From: Thalassotalea insulae
Lineage (GTDB): Bacteria > Pseudomonadota > Gammaproteobacteria > Enterobacterales > Alteromonadaceae
Reading direction: 5' to 3'
Assembly: GCF_030161395.1 (NCBI RefSeq)
Contig: NZ_BSST01000001.1
Location: forward strand, 2,480,001-2,544,000
DNA length: 64,000 nucleotides
Shown one piece after another: positions 61,515-64,000 of this stretch (positions are counted from its first letter, which is position 1; each line of letters begins with the position of its first letter). The translations under genes were made by a program, and so were the position numbers. Below the pieces are notes generated by a model. It saw only the letters and a list, made by a program, of their open reading frames with translations, had not been told where the DNA came from and did not search any database.

Positions 61515-61669
61515 CTCTCGCTTTCATTGCTAATTATAACAATAAATTGCTGCTTATCTGTAGTGTTAAACGGATAAATTTTAACTCAATGGCTGTTATG
61601 TATGGCCACAACCTTAAGCGACTTTTTATTGTTCTTGTCGTCTTTTTCAGCCGAGATTGCGAAAGGATG

Positions 61670-61703
61670 AAAAACGACTTGAGGGGAAGGAGTCCTCAAG
61701 TCG
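61670..61703 (-). terminator. Terminator of the DMT transporter gene
   Basis: 10-bp perfect stem CGACTTGAGG (61675-61684) / CCTCAAGTCG (61694-61703), 9-base loop, with TTTTT after it on the minus strand, 50 nt past the transporter stop. Confidence 0.88.
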
Positions 61704-61751
61704 CAGTGCAATTAGCACAACAGTAGTGCAATTCCACGAAAGCAGGTAGTG

Positions 61752-62681
61752 CTAAACGACCTTTGCGGTGTTACTCGTTTGGTAAAATCTTGGGTTAAAT
61801 CTCTGTAATATTTTAGTCGGGGTCAGCACGATAATATTGCCAATAAAAATCAGTAATAGACCAAAGAAAGTAAATCCACTCCACTGAAAGTTCTCAACAA
61901 ATGTCGAGATGATCACAGCAACCGCTGGAAACATTATCGTGCTATATGAGGCCTTATGAGCACCGATATTATTGAGTAGTGTTAAATAACAGGTAAATGC
62001 CACAACAGAACCAAACACTGCGAGATATATTAATGACGAAATATAAGAGAACGTCATTGAAAAAATGAACGGTTTCCCTTGAACTATATTCATTAGTGCC
62101 ATAAATAGAGCACCATAAAACATCCCCCAGAAGGTGGTTGGCAATAATGCCAGTCCCTGCTTTTGATTGCGCATTGACAGCATATTACCCGTTGAAGCAA
62201 ACAACGTGGCGATAAAACAAAGAGCGAGTCCTAGTATTGCCTGATGATCAAAAGTTGTTTGATGAACTTCTGGCCAGAATAGAGTGACAATTCCTAGAAT
62301 ACCGATAGCACCACCTAGATAGGCGCGAATGGTGATCTTGGTCTGATACCAGAGACGGGCATTAATAATGTTAACAAACAGAATTAAGGAAAACGCGATG
62401 CAGGTGAGTGCAGAATTAATATATTGCTGGGCATTGTACAACAAATAATAGTTACAGCTAAATAGCGTCATACCAAACAAAATTAGTTGTAAGTGTTGTT
62501 TAGCATTAAAACGCAGTGATTGGTTTTTCAGCTTACAATAAGCAAACAGTATTAACGCCGCCAAACCAAATCGATAACTTAAAGACGCTTCGTGGGCGAC
62601 GTCGCCTAACTGGTAATTAATAGCGATCCAAGTTGACCCCCAGATCAGCACTGTGATCAAGTATAACAGGCTATTGTTCAT
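61752..62681 (-). CDS. EamA/DMT-superfamily transporter
   Basis: 309-residue inner-membrane transporter with about ten helices in two EamA repeats (about 1-140 and 150-290; LITVLIWGSTWIAINYQLG and FWGMFYGALFMALM). Drug/metabolite transporters of this kind export amino acids or metabolites; substrate unknown. The start is the ATG at 62681, chosen because it gives a normal first helix (MNNSLLYLITVLIWGSTW); the frame runs to a TTG at 62714. It begins 2 nt after a 54-residue ORF and is divergent from a MocR-type regulator, the likely controller. Confidence 0.85.
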   Translation of the reverse strand: MNNSLLYLITVLIWGSTWIAINYQLGDVAHEASLSYRFGLAALILFAYCKLKNQSLRFNAKQHLQLILFGMTLFSCNYYLLYNAQQYINSALTCIAFSLILFVNIINARLWYQTKITIRAYLGGAIGILGIVTLFWPEVHQTTFDHQAILGLALCFIATLFASTGNMLSMRNQKQGLALLPTTFWGMFYGALFMALMNIVQGKPFIFSMTFSYISSLIYLAVFGSVVAFTCYLTLLNNIGAHKASYSTIMFPAVAVIISTFVENFQWSGFTFFGLLLIFIGNIIVLTPTKILQRFNPRFYQTSNTAKVV

Positions 62682-62683
62682 CG

Positions 62684-62848
62684 TTAGTCTTGCCCTTGCT
62701 GTCGAGAAAGGCAACAGATACGTTCAATTTGCTTTGCTAGCGGAATGGATGGCGATTCCTGAACAATCAGTGTTTGTGCTAACTGATTATTTGCCATTAC
62801 ATTAATCCATTGTTGTACAAGTTGTTTAATCAAATAAGCAAAAGTCAT
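62684..62848 (-). CDS. Small ORF (54 residues) coupled to the DMT transporter
   Basis: Begins MTFAYLIKQLVQQWINVMAN, then a hydrophilic part ending IERICCLSRQQGQD; a CC pair is near the C-terminus. The ATG at 62848 follows GGAG with a 6-nt spacing, and the stop is 2 nt before the transporter start, typical of translational coupling. It has no clear membrane helix; the N-terminal part is amphipathic. I do not recognise a family. It may be a leader-like or accessory protein of the transporter. Confidence 0.5.
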   Translation of the reverse strand: MTFAYLIKQLVQQWINVMANNQLAQTLIVQESPSIPLAKQIERICCLSRQQGQD

Positions 62849-62983
62849 CGTCATCTCCAATAAAGCTGTTGTTAGCACTAGGGCTGATAGCCTGATATCT
62901 ACTAATGTATGTTGATAGACAGTTTACGGATAATTTGTTTTAATAACATATACAAAAAAATAGAAATAGAACCTATACAGTTT

Positions 62984-64000
62984 ATGCGATTACTTGATAA
63001 ATCAGCACCAGAATTTTTGTATCAACAAGTCATCGATTTTATTGAGCGACAAGTTGAAAGTGGCATTTTAAAGCCCGGCGATAAGTTGCCGAGTTTGCGT
63101 AAGCTCAGCCAGCAATTTGAAATTAGTGTTCCTACGATAAAACAAGCATATATAGAATTGGAGCGTCAGGGCATGATTTGTGCCCGGCCACAATCTGGTT
63201 ATTACTTGAAAGCAAAACAGGCGAGAACTTTATTGCCAATGCCGGCAAAGTGGGCTTGTTGTCAACCAGTAGAAGTGTCATGTCGCAGTCTAATTGAACA
63301 GGTTTATGATGCGATTCATCTGCCTGATACGGTTGCGTTAGGGATCTCTAATCCGGTTAATGCCCATCCACCTGATAAAGCGCTGGCTCGTTTAATGCGT
63401 ACTGTTTTAAGCCGGGTTTCAGCGAAGGCGGTCAGTTATGGTCCGTTAAATGGCGATGCTAAATTACGTTTAACCATAGCATTAAGGTATCAGGAGCTGG
63501 GTATTGATGTGAATCATCAGGATATGGTGATCACTAATGGTGCACAGGAAGCAATTGCAATTGCCTTGCAATGTGTGGCGCAGCGCGGCGATATTATCGC
63601 GGTTGAGTCACCGTGTTATTTCGGTTTGATTGAGCTTATCGAAAGCCTGGGGATGAAAGCGCTGGAGGTATATACCTGTACTGAAGATGGTGTTTGTGTC
63701 GATGAATTAGCTAAAGTCTTAGAACAACATCCGGTTAAAGCTTGTTTGTTTTCGACTGCGATCAATAACCCACTGGGTTCTATGATGTCGAACGAACACC
63801 GTCAGGCATTGGTGCAGTTGTTGGAATCTCGTGATATCCCGTTAATAGAAGACGAAGTCTATAGTGATATCTACTTAACAGAACAACGTCCGGTACCAGC
63901 ACAGCTATATTCGGAAAAAGGGTTGGTGATGTCTTGCTCATCTTTTTCTAAAACTGCAGCACCAGGTTATCGTATTGGTTGGCTAATTCCGGGTAAATAT
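62984..64000 (+). CDS. MocR-type PLP-dependent GntR regulator (partial)
   Basis: Transcription regulator with an N-terminal GntR winged helix (about 1-75, YQQVIDFIERQVESG, PGDKLPSLRKLSQQFEISVP and KQAYIELERQG) fused to an aspartate-aminotransferase-like fold-type I PLP domain (about 100 onward, YGPLNGDAKLRLTIA, TNGAQEAIAIAL, INNPLGSMMS and SSFSKTAAPGYRIGW, with the PLP-binding Lys in SFSKT). The first 339 residues are seen; the C-terminus is beyond the window. Divergent from the DMT transporter across 135 bases, which suggests it controls that operon, as many MocR regulators do. Confidence 0.92.
   Translation, partial: MRLLDKSAPEFLYQQVIDFIERQVESGILKPGDKLPSLRKLSQQFEISVPTIKQAYIELERQGMICARPQSGYYLKAKQARTLLPMPAKWACCQPVEVSCRSLIEQVYDAIHLPDTVALGISNPVNAHPPDKALARLMRTVLSRVSAKAVSYGPLNGDAKLRLTIALRYQELGIDVNHQDMVITNGAQEAIAIALQCVAQRGDIIAVESPCYFGLIELIESLGMKALEVYTCTEDGVCVDELAKVLEQHPVKACLFSTAINNPLGSMMSNEHRQALVQLLESRDIPLIEDEVYSDIYLTEQRPVPAQLYSEKGLVMSCSSFSKTAAPGYRIGWLIPGKY

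Larger units (their letters stand above)
61350..61751. other. 402-base intergenic region upstream of fbp
   Basis: Contains direct repeats CGTTAAAGT (61453-61461 and 61476-61484), a 10-bp inverted repeat AGCAATGAAA (61491-61500) / TTTCATTGCT (61522-61531) enclosing a Cra-like motif, and the terminator of the DMT transporter. Also AGTGCAATT twice (61705-61713 and 61725-61733). No ORF is supported. Confidence 0.6.

Noticed and set aside
1..64000. CRISPR arrays, transposases, prophage or tRNA genes
   Set aside because: No regularly spaced repeats, no transposase or integrase motifs and no tRNA cloverleaf were seen in any gap; a tRNAscan/cmscan run would be decisive for RNAs.

Overview
The window looks like chromosome of a marine gammaproteobacterium of the order Alteromonadales, most like Colwelliaceae (Colwellia/Thalassotalea-like). 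The basis is the protein sequences (S13, RpoA, FadB, YheS, NudE and others resemble their E. coli counterparts clearly but not closely), AT-leaning intergenic DNA, three large TonB-dependent receptors, several c-di-GMP signalling proteins, and lineage-type hypotheticals (TIGR03899-like, probably DUF3802-like). No tRNA, rRNA, prophage, transposase or CRISPR array was seen. The genus is an inference from sequence memory, not a search.

Layout. 1-2.98 kb: end of the alpha ribosomal operon (rpsM-rpsK-rpsD-rpoA-rplQ) with a strong terminator. 3.0-4.9 kb: prkB, an OsmC/YhfA protein and a small hypothetical. 5.3-8.4 kb: an Oar-like TonB-dependent receptor with a palindromic operator candidate upstream. 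8.6-9.9 kb: hslR-hslO heat-shock pair. 10-21.5 kb: complete type II secretion operon gspCDEFGHIJKLMN. 21.5-24.5 kb: yrfG, nudE-cysQ, a YceI protein and yheU. 24.6-26.5 kb: a solitary short flagellin-like gene, a 42-residue membrane protein and a Sel1-repeat protein. 26.6-31 kb: yheS, yheV, slyX with a WD40 lipoprotein, and fkpA. 31-33.4 kb: a mosaic intergenic repeat, an S1/P1 nuclease and an FAD oxidoreductase. 33.4-33.6 kb: a structured intergenic stretch ending in a perfect terminator, a candidate small RNA.

33.7-40.2 kb is the least ordinary part: a LytS/LytTR two-component pair translationally coupled to an HExxH lipoprotein, next to a 943-residue TonB-dependent receptor and a truncated M1 aminopeptidase relic. 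40.4-44.7 kb is the assimilatory sulfate reduction operon cysJIH. 44.8-51.7 kb carries a TIGR03899-like protein, a REC-DUF3369-GGDEF-EAL regulator, an MFS transporter and a BtuB-like receptor. 52-55.3 kb is fadBA (beta-oxidation) behind a PsrA-like operator. 55.4-59 kb is a three-gene signalling operon (PAS-PAS kinase, single receiver, REC-GGDEF-EAL). 59.3-61.3 kb holds ppaC and fbp; fbp has a Cra-like motif upstream. 61.7-64 kb has a DMT transporter with a coupled 54-residue ORF, divergent from a MocR-type regulator cut by the window end.

How it fits together: secretion (T2SS), outer-membrane uptake (three receptors), periplasmic hydrolases and folding factors (FkpA, nuclease, lipoproteins), fatty-acid oxidation and gluconeogenesis (fadBA, fbp) suit a heterotroph that degrades polymers, peptides and lipids. 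Many genes that lie in separate places in the E. coli nirB-pckA-crp part of the chromosome (slyX, fkpA, yheS/U/V, prkB, yhfA, hslO/R, yrfG, nudE) are close together here. The most promising leads for new biology are the LytTR-metallopeptidase-receptor locus, the orphan small-RNA candidate at 33.45-33.63 kb, the solitary short flagellin, and the coupled 54-residue ORF before the DMT transporter.
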